Positions 7,888-17,068 of a stretch of DNA of 64,000 nucleotides are shown here, in pieces. The translations under genes and the position numbers were made by a program. Source of the stretch: Bog-756 sp963704585. Its GTDB lineage: Bacteria > Actinomycetota > Acidimicrobiia > Acidimicrobiales > RAAP-2. The stretch is taken from assembly GCA_963704585.1 (NCBI GenBank), contig OY969919.1, forward strand, positions 2,542,001-2,606,000, given 5' to 3'. The stretch's first letter is position 1; each line of letters starts with the position of its first letter. The notes beneath the pieces are model-generated. The model did not search any database. It worked only from the letters and a program-made list of their open reading frames with translations, and was not told the DNA's origin.

Positions 7888-9621
7888 TCAGGAGGTCGCG
7901 ACCGCCGGATCGACCGTGACGGTGTCGCGTCCCGACCGCAGCAGCGTGCCCGGGAGGTTGCCGGTCGCCTTGCCGTCGGCCACGGTCTCGACGCCGTTCA
8001 CGAGCACGCGGACGACGCCGATCGAGTCGGCGATGAGGCGAGCGGTGCCCCCGGGCAGGTCGTGCACGAGCGTCGCGGGTTCGGAGCCGACGGTCTCGGG
8101 GTCGAAGACGAAGAGGTCGGCGCGCAGCCCCGGTGCGATGCGGCCGCGGTCCTCGAGGCCGAAGAGCTGCGCGGGGGCATCGGTCATCATCTGGACCGCG
8201 CGCTCGAGCGGTACGAGCTTGCGCTTGCGCAGGCAGTCGCCGAGGAACGACGTCGGGTAGTTGGACCCGCACATCCGGTCGAGGTGGGCGCCCGCGTCCG
8301 AACCGCCGATCATCGCCCCCGGGTCCTGCCAGACGTCGACCCTCGCCCGCCACGAAGCGTCGTCCCCGTCGGAGGCCTTCGGCCAGAGGACGGTACGCAG
8401 CTCGTCGGCGATGACCAGGTCGAGCAGTGCGTCGAAGGGCGCCTTGCCCTGCTCCTCGGCGATCGAGCCGACGTCCCGCCAGCTCAGGCCCTCGTTCTCC
8501 GGCGAGAAGGTGTCGCCGATGATGTAGTTCGACCAGTTCGAGAGCCGGCGGAACACGCCCGCCCCCTCCGAGTGGGCGAGCTCGTCGAGCCGGGCGCGCA
8601 CCTCCGGATCCCGCAGCTGCTCGATGCGCTGGTCGACGGGTAGACCCATGACGTCGCCCCAACCGGGGATGAGGAAGAGCGCGCAGTGGTTGCGGAAGCT
8701 CATGTTCATCGGGACGAGGGTCGGCATGGTGAGGGCGACGATGCGTCCGCCCGCGCGCGCCGCCTCGGCCGACGCCTCCAGCTGGCGGGCGGTCTTGTCC
8801 GGGGTGCGCGAGTCGACGGTGAGGACGTTCCAGTTGAGCGGACGGTGCGCAGTCGTCGTCATCGCGACCATGAGGTCGATCTCGTCGTCGCTGAAGGTGT
8901 CGAGGCAGCCGTCCGTGATGTACTCGAGACTCGTGCCGGGATGGTCACGGACCACCTCGCAGAAGGCCAGCATCTCGCGCCGGTCCGCGTGCCGCGACGA
9001 GATCGGCTTGCCGTCGCCGTCCGAGTGGGTGCGCGACTGCGAGGACGAGAAGCCGAGCCCGCCGGCTTCGAGCGAGTCGCCGAGCAGTGCCGTCATCTCG
9101 CCGATCTCCTCGTCGGTCGCGACCGCGTCGGCCCGTTCGGCACCCATGACCCACCGGCGCAGCGCGCAGTGGCCGACGAGGAAGCCGGCGTTGACCCCGA
9201 GGTTCCCCTCGAGCTTCGCGAGGTACTCGGCGAACGTCGTCCACTCCCACGAGATCCCGTCCTCGAGCGCGGCGAGCGGCATGCCCTCGACCTTCGCCAT
9301 CATCCGCCGGATGTAGTCGTGGTCGGCCGCCTTGATCGGCGCAAGGGTGAAGCCGCAGTTGCCCGCGATCACGGTCGTGACCCCGTGGACGTTCGAAGGC
9401 GACGCGGCGGGATCCCAGAAGAGCTGCGCGTCGTAGTGGGTGTGCGGGTCGATGATGCCGGGTGCGACCACCATCCCCTCCGCGTCGAGCTCGGTTGCCC
9501 CGCGGTCGGTGACCTCCCCGACTGCCACGATCCTGCCGCCCTCGATGCCCACGTCGGCACGTCGCCCGGGAGCGCCGGTCCCGTCGACGACCAGACCGTT
9601 GCGGATCACGTACTCGAGCAT
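7888..9621 (-). CDS. D-aminoacylase-like amidohydrolase (N-acyl-D-amino-acid deacylase family)
   Basis: This is a 577-residue amidohydrolase-superfamily enzyme. The metal ligands HTHYDAQ are at about residues 60-66 after the typical VVAPGIIDPH strand, and the N- and C-terminal beta-sandwich parts are present (LEYVIRNGLVVDGTGAPG; VLVNGVETVADGKATG). The ATG at 9621 is preferred over one at 9630 because a GAAGGG ribosome-binding sequence sits next to 9630 but at good spacing from 9621. Family members deacylate N-acyl-D-amino acids, but many homologues in lipid-degrading actinobacteria have unknown substrates. It heads a unit with the aldehyde dehydrogenase, and an inverted-repeat operator candidate lies about 104 bp upstream. 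Confidence 0.88.
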   Translation of the reverse strand: MLEYVIRNGLVVDGTGAPGRRADVGIEGGRIVAVGEVTDRGATELDAEGMVVAPGIIDPHTHYDAQLFWDPAASPSNVHGVTTVIAGNCGFTLAPIKAADHDYIRRMMAKVEGMPLAALEDGISWEWTTFAEYLAKLEGNLGVNAGFLVGHCALRRWVMGAERADAVATDEEIGEMTALLGDSLEAGGLGFSSSQSRTHSDGDGKPISSRHADRREMLAFCEVVRDHPGTSLEYITDGCLDTFSDDEIDLMVAMTTTAHRPLNWNVLTVDSRTPDKTARQLEASAEAARAGGRIVALTMPTLVPMNMSFRNHCALFLIPGWGDVMGLPVDQRIEQLRDPEVRARLDELAHSEGAGVFRRLSNWSNYIIGDTFSPENEGLSWRDVGSIAEEQGKAPFDALLDLVIADELRTVLWPKASDGDDASWRARVDVWQDPGAMIGGSDAGAHLDRMCGSNYPTSFLGDCLRKRKLVPLERAVQMMTDAPAQLFGLEDRGRIAPGLRADLFVFDPETVGSEPATLVHDLPGGTARLIADSIGVVRVLVNGVETVADGKATGNLPGTLLRSGRDTVTVDPAVATS

Positions 9622-9724
9622 GCTGGTCATCCCTTCGCGTCGTCGCCGCACCGTTGCGGCACCCCACGGTCGTGGCGGGGGGACCGGGCCCCGTCGCCCC
9701 CGCGCCGGGGACCGCCCCGGAAAA

Positions 9725-9739
9725 CTGACAGACCGTCAG
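9725..9739. promoter_or_regulatory. Inverted repeat CTGAC-AGACC-GTCAG, candidate operator (site A)
   Basis: A perfect 5-bp inverted repeat with a 5-bp spacer, CTGACAGACCGTCAG, lies in the region between the divergent amidohydrolase (start 9621) and MscS (start about 9876) genes. The same pattern recurs upstream of three other catabolic units in this window. Symmetry and size fit a TetR-family operator. Binding is not shown. Confidence 0.6.
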
Positions 9740-9875
9740 CTTAGGCCGGGTACCAGGGGCCCGCCTTCGGGCGGGCGGCGGTCGCGGGCCTCCGGGGGCC
9801 TGGCGGCAGGGTCGGGCCGGGAAGCGCCGATGGTAGGTTCCGGGCATCCACCACCACTGGTTCCAGAACAACCTG

Positions 9876-10706
9876 TTGCCGGTCGTCGTGCTCGTCCTCG
9901 GTGCCGCCCTCGGGGTCCGCTTCGTGCACTGGGCGGCCGCTCGCCGCAGGCACTGGATCGACGTGCAGATCCGCCGTCAGATCGAGTCGGGCTCGGTCGC
10001 CTCCGAAGGGCTCAAGCGGTCGCGGGCCATCAGCGAGGCCGTCGAGTGGGTCATCGTCGCGCTCGTCTACTTCATCGTCGCGATCGTCGCCTTCGACCGC
10101 CTCGGTCTGCCGCTCACCACCCTGGTCGCCCCGGCGACGGTGGTGGGGATCGGTCTCGGCTTCGGGGCCCAGCAGATGGTCGGCGACCTGCTCGCTGGCT
10201 TCTTCCTCTTCGCCGAGCACCAGTTCGCCTTCGGGGACCTCATCCGGCTCTCGGTGCCGGGCCAGGTCTCGGGCATCACCGGGACGGTCGAGGAGCTGAC
10301 CCTGCGGGTGACCAAGCTCCGGACCACCCAGGGCGAGCTCGTCGTGGTGCCGAACAGCGCGCTGCGCCAGGTGACCAACCTCTCGAAGGACTGGTCGCGG
10401 GCGGTCATCGACATCCCGGTGTCGGTCACCGAGGACCTCGAGGAGGTGACCACCCTCCTGCGCAACGTCGTCGAGCGGATGTCGCACGACCCCGGCTGGC
10501 GAGGCCTCCTGCTCGGCGACCCGGTCGTCGCCGGGGTCGAGACCATCGACGTGGGCTACGTGCAGCTCCGGCTCATCGCGCGGACCCAGCCGGGGCGCCA
10601 GTTCGAGGTCGCCCGCGAGATCCGCCTGCGCGCGTCGACCGCGCTGCGCTCGGCCGGCATCACGTCGCCCGGCGTGGCCGACGCGACGGGGACGACGTCG
10701 TCGTGA
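9876..10706 (+). CDS. Small-conductance mechanosensitive channel (MscS family)
   Basis: About 276 residues. Hydrophobic segments lie at the N-terminus (VVVLVLGAALGVRF), at about residues 50-70 (VEWVIVALVYFIVAIVAF) and at the pore-lining TM3 region (TLVAPATVVGIGLGFGAQQM, VGDLLAGFFLF). The beta domain follows (FGDLIRLS, GITGTVEELTLRVTKLRTTQ, VVPNSALRQVTNLS). The channel releases solutes under osmotic downshock. The start is uncertain: a protein-like extension (HHHWFQNNLL) precedes the TTG at 9876 but contains no ATG or GTG before an in-frame stop at 9834. Its stop overlaps the next gene by GTGA. Confidence 0.9.
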   Translation: MPVVVLVLGAALGVRFVHWAAARRRHWIDVQIRRQIESGSVASEGLKRSRAISEAVEWVIVALVYFIVAIVAFDRLGLPLTTLVAPATVVGIGLGFGAQQMVGDLLAGFFLFAEHQFAFGDLIRLSVPGQVSGITGTVEELTLRVTKLRTTQGELVVVPNSALRQVTNLSKDWSRAVIDIPVSVTEDLEEVTTLLRNVVERMSHDPGWRGLLLGDPVVAGVETIDVGYVQLRLIARTQPGRQFEVAREIRLRASTALRSAGITSPGVADATGTTSS

Positions 10707-11209
10707 CCGACGGCGGGGCCGCCGAGGAGGGAGATAACGACGCCGGGGAGTCGACACGGGAGCTTCCCCGCGACGAGGCCGCGCCCGACGCCGGGGAGCC
10801 GGTCCCGCACAGCGCGCTCGTCGGGTTCATGTCGGAGCCGGTCCACCGCCGGCTCCCGATCCGGCGGTCGACCCTCGTCCTGGTGATCGCCTTCCTCGGC
10901 TTCGGTGCGCTCTGGTACACGTTCCCGCCCACCACGAGCTCCAACGGGGCCACCCCGCTCGGCACCGCCAACGTCTTCCTCGCGCCGACCACCTCCACGA
11001 CCTCGACCACCACGACGACCACGACGACCACGACGACGACCGTGCCGCCGACGACGCGGGTGGCCCCCACGACCACGACCACCGCAGGGCCGACCTCGTC
11101 CACCACCACGACCCGCCCCGTGGCCACGACGACGACCTCCACCACCCGGGTCGGCTCGACGACGACCGGTCCGGGATCGACGGCGACGACCACCACCACG
11201 GTGCCGTAG
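10703..11209 (+). CDS. Membrane protein with single transmembrane helix and Thr-rich external tail
   Basis: A 168-residue protein starting at a GTG that overlaps the MscS stop. The N-terminal about 50 residues are acidic and charged (EEGDNDAGESTRELPRDEAA), then comes one transmembrane segment (about residues 60-78, STLVLVIAFLGFGALWYTF). The rest is a low-complexity Thr/Pro/Ser tail with long runs of Thr. The order (cytoplasmic acidic part, anchor, Thr tail) suggests a type II protein whose tail extends into the cell wall. The translational coupling hints at a role linked to the channel. No known domain is recognised. Confidence 0.75.
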   Translation: MTDGGAAEEGDNDAGESTRELPRDEAAPDAGEPVPHSALVGFMSEPVHRRLPIRRSTLVLVIAFLGFGALWYTFPPTTSSNGATPLGTANVFLAPTTSTTSTTTTTTTTTTTTVPPTTRVAPTTTTTAGPTSSTTTTRPVATTTTSTTRVGSTTTGPGSTATTTTTVP

Positions 11210-11271
11210 TCCGGCCGCGCCGGTCGGCGCGCCGCCCCGCCGCCGGGTCTCGGCGCGGGATCAGCGCGGGA

Positions 11272-11550
11272 TCATCGCGGCTGGGTCGAGGAGGTGACGT
11301 TGCCCCCCGCGGTCGACGCGGTCGACGCGGTCGACGGCGGGCGGGTGGTCGGCGGTGACGGGGGCGGTCCCGTGTGCGCGACCGAGCTCGTCGTCGGGCT
11401 CGGCAGCGTGGTCAACAGCCTGTCGAACCGGCGCGTCTCGTCGCGGAAGTTCGAGCCGGCCCGGTGGAGGGTGACGACGTCGCCCACGCCCATCGCCGCG
11501 ACGACGAGCGCCGCGAGCACGACGGCGACGGTGCGCCGCGCGCGTGGCAC
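11272..11550 (-). CDS. Small single-pass membrane protein with Ser/Thr/Pro-rich tail
   Basis: A 92-residue product beginning at GTG 11550, two bases after the stop of the LLM oxidoreductase gene. An N-terminal basic stretch (VPRARRT) precedes one hydrophobic helix (VAVVLAALVVAAMGVGDVV). A short charged segment follows (FRDETRRFDRLLTTL), then a Pro/Ser/Thr tail (SPPTTRPPSTASTASTAGG). It is the last gene of the operon running from the amidohydrolase at 16010. I do not recognise a family. It could be a secreted or wall-spanning small protein. Confidence 0.6.
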   Translation of the reverse strand: MPRARRTVAVVLAALVVAAMGVGDVVTLHRAGSNFRDETRRFDRLLTTLPSPTTSSVAHTGPPPSPPTTRPPSTASTASTAGGNVTSSTQPR

Positions 11551-11552
11551 GG

Positions 11553-12533
11553 TCAGGCGCCGACCAGCGGCGCCACGTCCCGACCGAACGCACTGATCTG
11601 GTCGCAGAGCTCGCCGGCCGAGCGGGCGGGGAAGCGCACCTGCACCTGGCCGACGCCGGCCTCGGCGAACGTCCGGAGGTAGCCGGCGACCGCATCGGGC
11701 GGGCCGCTGACCGTTCCGCGCGGCAGCTCGAGTCCGGACGGCGGGTCCCCGACGTAGAGGAAGTCCGAGATGCCCCCGACGTCGAGCGGCGCGCCCTCGC
11801 GGTACTCCTCGCGCAGGGCGCGCAGCGTCCCGAGCAGCTCGGGGTCGGGGCCGAGCGACTGGGGCAGCCACCCGTCCGCGTACCGGGCGGTCCTCCGCAG
11901 CGCGGCGGGAGAGGAGCCGCCGGTCCAGATCGGCGGGCGTGGGATCTGGACCGGCCGCGGCCGGAGCCCGAGCCCCGAGGCCTTCCACCGCGGGCCGCCG
12001 AGCTCGGGGAACTCGCGCACGAGCGCGTCGGCCAGTCCCACGATCGCCTCGTCCGTCGCGCTCCCGCGGTGGTCGAACTCGGGTCCCATCACCTCGAACT
12101 CCTCGACCACGTGGCCGGCGCCGACGCCGCAGATCACCCGGCCGCCCGAGAGGACGTCGAGCGTGGAGAACTCCTTCGCAGCGCGGAGCGGATGGCGCAG
12201 CGCGAGGACGTAGATGTGCGAGAGGAGGCGGATCTCGTCGGTGACCGCAGCCAGCCACCCGAGGGTGGCGATCGTGTCGTACCAGGTCGTGCTCATCGCG
12301 CCGGCAAGCCGCTCGGGGATGAACGTGTGGTCGCAGACCCCGACGTAGAAGAAGCCCGCCGCCTCGCAGGCACGTGCGACCGTGGCGAGCTCGTCGGGGC
12401 CGGCCGCCCGCTCCCACGGCTGCACGTAGATCGTCGACTGGGACTGGACGGGCAGCTGCATGCCGAAGACCGTCCGACCTTTCGGGAGGACGGTGACCGT
12501 GTCGGCGGGCGGCGGGAACGAGGCGGCGCTCAT
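11553..12533 (-). CDS. LLM-class F420-dependent oxidoreductase
   Basis: A 326-residue luciferase-like monooxygenase-fold protein. Typical features are GFFYVGVCDHTFIPERL near residue 60, the strand IRLLSHIYVLALRHPLRAAK, the motif LDVLSGGRVICGVGAGHVVEEF, and RPPIWTGGSSPAALRRTARY. Proteins of this subgroup use the deazaflavin F420 and are abundant in actinobacterial lipid and steroid catabolic clusters. The start ATG (12533) lies four bases after the stop of the acyl-CoA dehydrogenase gene, so it is part of the same operon. The substrate is unknown. It may reduce or oxidise a hydroxy/keto intermediate of the pathway. Confidence 0.88.
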   Translation of the reverse strand: MSAASFPPPADTVTVLPKGRTVFGMQLPVQSQSTIYVQPWERAAGPDELATVARACEAAGFFYVGVCDHTFIPERLAGAMSTTWYDTIATLGWLAAVTDEIRLLSHIYVLALRHPLRAAKEFSTLDVLSGGRVICGVGAGHVVEEFEVMGPEFDHRGSATDEAIVGLADALVREFPELGGPRWKASGLGLRPRPVQIPRPPIWTGGSSPAALRRTARYADGWLPQSLGPDPELLGTLRALREEYREGAPLDVGGISDFLYVGDPPSGLELPRGTVSGPPDAVAGYLRTFAEAGVGQVQVRFPARSAGELCDQISAFGRDVAPLVGA

Positions 12534-12537
12534 CGCT

Positions 12538-13561
12538 TCACCCTACGCCCGACCCGCCGCCGTCCAACGAGCGGGCGAGCCGCTCGGCCATCGCCTCCGC
12601 GGTCCCGAACTGCGTCGCGAGCACACGCGCTCGCTTGTAGGCGAGGTGCGCGGGGATCTCCCAGGTGAACCCCATCCCGCCGTGCACCTGGATGCACGAC
12701 CGACCGTTCGCGACGGCCGCCTCGTCCGCGAGGAGCTTCGCGCCCGCGGCCGCGTCGACCGGGTCGCCGACGTCGGGCTGGTCGGCGGTGACCGCGGCAG
12801 CGTGCACGGCGCAGCGCGCGAGCTCGGTGCGCACCGCCATGTCGGCGCAGAGGTGCTTGACCGCCTGGAACCCGCCGATCGGCCGCCCGAACTGGTGGCG
12901 CTGCTTCGCGTAGGCGACGGCCAGTTCGGTGGTCCATGCGGCCGCGCCCACCTGGAGCGCCGCGGTGAGCACCGCGCCGTCCCGCCGCCACCAGGCGGTC
13001 ACGTCGTCGCCGGCGACCGGTTCGCCCGCCGGCAGCGCGCGCACCGACCAGACCGGGGTGAGCGGGTCCATCGGCCGGTCGAGGGCGCGTCGCGTCGATC
13101 TCCTCCGACCGCACTGCGGCGACCCCTTCGTCCCGCACGACGAGGAGCACGTCGAGGTCGGCGAGGTCCTCGACCACGACCGGCGCGATCCGCTGACCGT
13201 CGTGGCCGTCCGCGCCGAGGTCGCCGAGGTCGACGAGGCCCACGACGACCGATCCGTCACCCGCGCCGTCGATGAGCCCGGCCGCGAGGTGCGACGCGAC
13301 GAGCGGACCCGGGACGAGCGCGCGCCCGAGCTCCTCGAAGACGACCGCGGCCTCGGCGAGCCCCAGGCCGACGCCGCCCGCCGACTCGGCCAGGCAGAGC
13401 GCGAAGACGCCTGCGTCGCCGAGCTGGCGCCAGCCCTTGCGGTCGACGACCTGCTCGGCACGTTCGAAGGTGCGCAGGTGCTCGAGCGCGAAGGCGCCCT
13501 CGCAGAGCCGGCGCACGCCTTGGGCGAGCTCGGTCTGGACCTCGGTCGGCTCGAAGTCCAC
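12538..13561 (-). CDS. Acyl-CoA dehydrogenase, FadE beta-type subunit (one apparent frameshift)
   Basis: The gene is split over two frames that together give a 340-residue acyl-CoA dehydrogenase. The N-terminal frame from GTG 13561 reads VDFEPTEVQTELAQGVRRLC and continues to about base 13095 (VRSEEIDATR). From there a second frame continues with ALDRPMDPLTP and the C-terminal domain, including QFGRPIGGFQAVKHLCADMA and IQVHGGMGFTWE. The combined length of 1024 bases is 3n+1, so one extra base would explain it. Its short, divergent form next to a longer FadE resembles the alpha2beta2 heterotetramers (such as FadE28/FadE29) that oxidise steroid side-chain CoA esters. It is either a sequence error or a recently broken gene. 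Confidence 0.8.
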
Positions 13562-13570
13562 CGCCGGCCC

Positions 13571-14788
13571 CTACGTGCCCGGACCCGTCGTCACGACGAC
13601 GGGCTCCTTGGGAAGACCGAGGATGCGCTCGCCGACGATGTTGCGCTGGATCTGCGATGTGCCGGCCGCGATGGTGAGCGAGATGCCCCGCAGCCAGTCC
13701 TCGACCATGGTCGCCGAGGGGATCGGGCCGAGCCCGTCGAGGCCCTCCACGTCGGCGGCGGCGAGCCCCGCCCGCCCGAGCAGCCCGAGCGAGAACTCGC
13801 CGAGGCGCGTGCGCGTCTCGGTGTAGGCGAGCTTGAAGAAGGTGCCGCCCACCCCCGGTACTCCGGTGCGGGCGGCCTGCGAGACGTTGCGCTTGGTCAG
13901 GGCGTAGAGCGCGTCGAGCTCGGCGCGGAGGTGGCCGGCGTCGCGTCGAACGCCCGGGTCGTCCCACGCTCCGGTGCGGCGGGCGAGAGCGACGGTCGCT
14001 CCGAGGAGATCCATCGCCTCGAGAAGGTCCCCCACGAAGGCGGTCCCGCGTTCGAAGGACAAGGTCACCATGGTCACTCGCCACCCGTCGTTCTCTTCAC
14101 CGACGCGGTTCGAGACGGGCACCCGAACCTCGTCGAGGAAGAGCTCGGCGAACTCGGTCGATCCGGCGATCGTGCTGAGTGGGCGGATCTCCACGCCCGG
14201 CGAGTCCATGGCGAGGACCAGCCAGGTGATGCCGCGGTGGCGGCTGCCTTCGTCGCCGGTGCGGACGAGGAGCTCGCAGTGGTCGGCGACCTCGGCGTGC
14301 GACGTCCAGATCTTCGAGCCGGTCACCACGTAGTCGTCCCCGTCGCGCACCGCGCGGGTGCGCAGCGACGCGAGGTCGCTGCCGGCATCGGGCTCGGAGA
14401 AGCCCTGGCACCAGACCTCGTCCCCGCGCAGGATGGGCGGTAGGAACCGGCGACGCTGCTCCGGGGTCCCCTCGGCGACGATCGTCGGTCCTGCGTGGAG
14501 CAGCCCGACGAAGTTGACCCCCACGTAGGGCGCGTGCGCGCGCTCGAGCTCCTCCTTGAAGATGAGCTCCTCGACGGCGGTCGAGCCTCGGCCGCCTCCC
14601 TCGACCGGCCAGTCGACGCCCGCGTATCCGGCGTCGAACAGGAGCCGCTGCCAGTGCGTGTCGTAGGTGCGCCGGCCCGGCCAGTCGGTCGCCGCGGGCT
14701 TGGGCGGGAGCCCCGGCACGGTCGCCTCGAGCCACACGCGGAGCTCGCGGCGAAAGGCTTCCTCCGCGTCGGTGTACCGCAGGTCCAT
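13571..14788 (-). CDS. Acyl-CoA dehydrogenase, FadE alpha-type subunit
   Basis: A 405-residue acyl-CoA dehydrogenase with all three domains. The flavin/substrate motif WCQGFSEPDAGSDLASL is in the middle domain, GSKIWTSHAEVADHCELLVR follows, and the C-terminal helix reads AAGTSQIQRNIVGERILGLP. The ATG at 14788 has a GGAG ribosome-binding sequence eight bases upstream. A GTG codon directly before it is possible but less likely. It precedes the beta-type gene by nine bases, so the two subunits are probably made together. The pair would introduce an alpha,beta double bond into an acyl-CoA, perhaps a steroid or branched lipid thioester. Confidence 0.92.
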   Translation of the reverse strand: MDLRYTDAEEAFRRELRVWLEATVPGLPPKPAATDWPGRRTYDTHWQRLLFDAGYAGVDWPVEGGGRGSTAVEELIFKEELERAHAPYVGVNFVGLLHAGPTIVAEGTPEQRRRFLPPILRGDEVWCQGFSEPDAGSDLASLRTRAVRDGDDYVVTGSKIWTSHAEVADHCELLVRTGDEGSRHRGITWLVLAMDSPGVEIRPLSTIAGSTEFAELFLDEVRVPVSNRVGEENDGWRVTMVTLSFERGTAFVGDLLEAMDLLGATVALARRTGAWDDPGVRRDAGHLRAELDALYALTKRNVSQAARTGVPGVGGTFFKLAYTETRTRLGEFSLGLLGRAGLAAADVEGLDGLGPIPSATMVEDWLRGISLTIAAGTSQIQRNIVGERILGLPKEPVVVTTGPGT

Positions 14789-14810
14789 CACGTGCTCCAG
14801 CGATGCTGGA

Positions 14811-16010
14811 TCAGGTGAAGTCGAGGCCGTAGAGCTTGATCGCGTTGCCCCGGAGGATCTTGTGGCGCTCCTCGTCCGAGAGGTCCTTCATCTGTTTTTC
14901 GGCGATCTCGCGGGTGTGCGGCCACGTGGAGTCCGAGTGGGGGTAGTCCGACTCGTACGTGATGTTGTCGACACCGATCTCGGCGACCGAGCGCAGCCCG
15001 TGCGCGTCGTCGAAGAAGCAGCCGTAGATCTGGCGGTGGAAGTAGGTCGACGGCGGCTCGGGCACGATGTCCGCCACACCGCCCCAGCCGCGGTTCTCCT
15101 CCCAGACCTTGTCGGCGCGCTCGAGGATGTAGGGGATCCAGCCGATCTGCCCCTCGGCGTAGGCGAGCTTGAGCTCGGGGAAGCGCACGAGCACGCCGGA
15201 GAACATGAAGTCGACCATCGAGAAGGTCGCGTTGGTGTGGGTCAGCGTGGACCCGACCGCCGGAGGCGCGTCCTCCGACGTGGACGGCATCTTCGAGGAC
15301 GAACCGATGTGCATGTTGACGACCGTGCCGGTCTCGGCGCAGGCACGGAAGAACGGGTCCCAGAAGCGGCTCGGATCGTGGATGGACGGGAGCCCGAGGA
15401 ACGGGGGGATCTCGCTGAAGCAGACGGCACGCACGCCGCGCGCCGCATTGCGGCGCACCTCCTCGGCGGCGAGCTCGGCGTCCCACAGCGGCACGATGAC
15501 GAGCGGGATCAGCCGGCCCTTCGCCTCCGGCCCGCACCACTCCTCGACCATCCAGTCGTTGTACGCCTTGACGCAGAGCAGCCCGAGCTCCTTGTCCTCC
15601 GCTTCGGTGAACGTCTGGCCGCAGAAGCGCGGGAAGGTCGGGAAGCAGATCGACGCTTCGAGGTGGTTCCGGTCCATGTCCTCGAGCCGCGGCGTCACCT
15701 CGTAGGAGCCGGGGCGCATGTCCTCGTAGGTGATGCCCCGCATGGTCACCTCGTCGCGGGGGACCCCGACGGCCGAGTCGACCCGGAGGAGCGGGCGCTT
15801 CAAGTCCTCGTAGTACCACCAGTCGGTGGGGACGCCCTTCGAGCCGGGGTTCACCGTGAGCTTGCCGCCGACGAAGGTGATCTCGCCCATCGGCGCGCGC
15901 ACGATCCGCGGGCAGACGTCGTGGTACTTGGACGGAATGCGGTCGGTCCAGACGGTGGGCGGTTCGACGACGTGGTCGTCGACGGAGATGATCATCGGCA
16001 GGTCGGCCAT
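14811..16010 (-). CDS. Amidohydrolase-family (PF04909) metal-dependent hydrolase
   Basis: This 399-residue TIM-barrel amidohydrolase is of the aminocarboxymuconate-semialdehyde-decarboxylase-like group. The N-terminus IISVDDHVVEPPTVW carries the D.H metal motif, GTVVNMHIGSS is the second metal region, and NITYESDYPHSDSTWPHT carries the late catalytic Asp. Such proteins are very common in actinobacterial fatty-acid and steroid catabolic operons, usually with unassigned hydrolase or decarboxylase roles. It is first in a five-gene operon (amidohydrolase, two FadE subunits, LLM oxidoreductase, small membrane protein). An inverted repeat of the shared operator type lies only 21 bp upstream of its ATG. 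Confidence 0.9.
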   Translation of the reverse strand: MADLPMIISVDDHVVEPPTVWTDRIPSKYHDVCPRIVRAPMGEITFVGGKLTVNPGSKGVPTDWWYYEDLKRPLLRVDSAVGVPRDEVTMRGITYEDMRPGSYEVTPRLEDMDRNHLEASICFPTFPRFCGQTFTEAEDKELGLLCVKAYNDWMVEEWCGPEAKGRLIPLVIVPLWDAELAAEEVRRNAARGVRAVCFSEIPPFLGLPSIHDPSRFWDPFFRACAETGTVVNMHIGSSSKMPSTSEDAPPAVGSTLTHTNATFSMVDFMFSGVLVRFPELKLAYAEGQIGWIPYILERADKVWEENRGWGGVADIVPEPPSTYFHRQIYGCFFDDAHGLRSVAEIGVDNITYESDYPHSDSTWPHTREIAEKQMKDLSDEERHKILRGNAIKLYGLDFT

Positions 16011-16031
16011 GGGCCGAGTGTACCTGCGGTT

Positions 16032-16046
16032 CTGACGGTGTGTCAG
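16032..16046. promoter_or_regulatory. Inverted repeat CTGAC-GGTGT-GTCAG, candidate operator (site B)
   Basis: A perfect CTGAC/GTCAG inverted repeat with a 5-bp spacer lies 21 bp upstream of the ATG of the amidohydrolase that heads the FadE operon. At that position a bound protein would cover the transcription start or ribosome-binding area, as expected of a repressor. It has the same arms and spacing as site A. Confidence 0.62.
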
Positions 16047-16116
16047 GTGGCGTGGCGCCCTTCCGTCGGGCTGCGCGCGTGGCCGGCGTGCCCTGTGGTC
16101 GGGCCGTGCGCGCCGG

Positions 16117-16926
16117 TCAGACCATCGCGACGCCGCCGTTCGGGCGGAGGACCTGGCCGGTCATGAAGCGCGAGGCGTCCGAGGCCAGGAAGAGGACCGA
16201 CGCGGCGATGTCCTCGGGCTCGCCGATCGCCCGGAGCGGCGTGAACTTGCGCATCGGGGCGACGACCGCCTCCCTCATCTCCTCGTCGATGGTCCCGTCG
16301 GCGCGCACGAAGTACCGCCCGGTCATCCCGGTGAGCACGAAGCCGGGAGCGACGGCGTTGACCCGGACGTGCTTCTTGCCGACCTCGACCGCCATCGACT
16401 TCGTCATCTGCACCACGCCGGCCTTGCAGATCGCGTAGCTCACGATGTTCGGGCTGGGCGTGTCGGCGGCGGCCGACGAGGCGTTGACGATGCTGCCGCC
16501 GCCCGGCTGCCCGACCATGATCCGGCCTGCGGCCTGGCAGCCGAAGAGCACTCCCTTGAGGTTGACCGCGATGATGCGGTCGAGGTCGTCCTCGGGCGCG
16601 TCGAGGAACGGGCCCTCGACCATGATCCCCGCGATGTTGCACCAGACGTCGAGCCGCCCCCGCTCACGCGCGACACGCTCGGCGAGCGAGACGACCTCCT
16701 GCTTCACCGAGACGTCGAGCGTTACGCCCTCGCCGCGCCCGCCGGTCGACGAGATCTCCTCGGCGGTGGCGTCCGCGGACTCACCCACGACGTCGGCACA
16801 GACGACCGTGGCGCCCGCGCCGGCCAGCGCGAGCGCGCTCGCCTTCCCGATGCCGCTCCCCGCACCGGTCACGACGGCCACCTTCCCGTCGACCCGGAAG
16901 GACTCGATGAGGGCGGAGGCGTCCAT
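16117..16926 (-). CDS. Short-chain dehydrogenase/reductase (SDR)
   Basis: A 269-residue classical SDR. The nucleotide-binding motif TGAGSGIG is at about residues 20-27, the NAG equivalent reads NIAG at 97-100, the catalytic Ser is near 150, and Y164 and K168 are in SYAICKAG. The start ATG at 16926 follows a GAAGGGA ribosome-binding sequence by about ten bases. It would oxidise or reduce a hydroxyl/keto group with NAD(P). It lies directly upstream of the site-B operon on the same strand but 70 bp apart, and may have its own promoter. The substrate is not identifiable. Confidence 0.9.
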   Translation of the reverse strand: MDASALIESFRVDGKVAVVTGAGSGIGKASALALAGAGATVVCADVVGESADATAEEISSTGGRGEGVTLDVSVKQEVVSLAERVARERGRLDVWCNIAGIMVEGPFLDAPEDDLDRIIAVNLKGVLFGCQAAGRIMVGQPGGGSIVNASSAAADTPSPNIVSYAICKAGVVQMTKSMAVEVGKKHVRVNAVAPGFVLTGMTGRYFVRADGTIDEEMREAVVAPMRKFTPLRAIGEPEDIAASVLFLASDASRFMTGQVLRPNGGVAMV

Positions 16927-17068
16927 ACGTGTGGGATCCCTTCGTGCGTCGTCGGCGGGCGGCCCCGATCGTCGCGCGGGCACGTCGGAGCGCTGCGAAG
17001 CGTAGGTCAGGTTCCCGGACGGGCACGAGCCCGCACGACGGGCGGGTGCGGCCCGCCGGAGGGGTCGC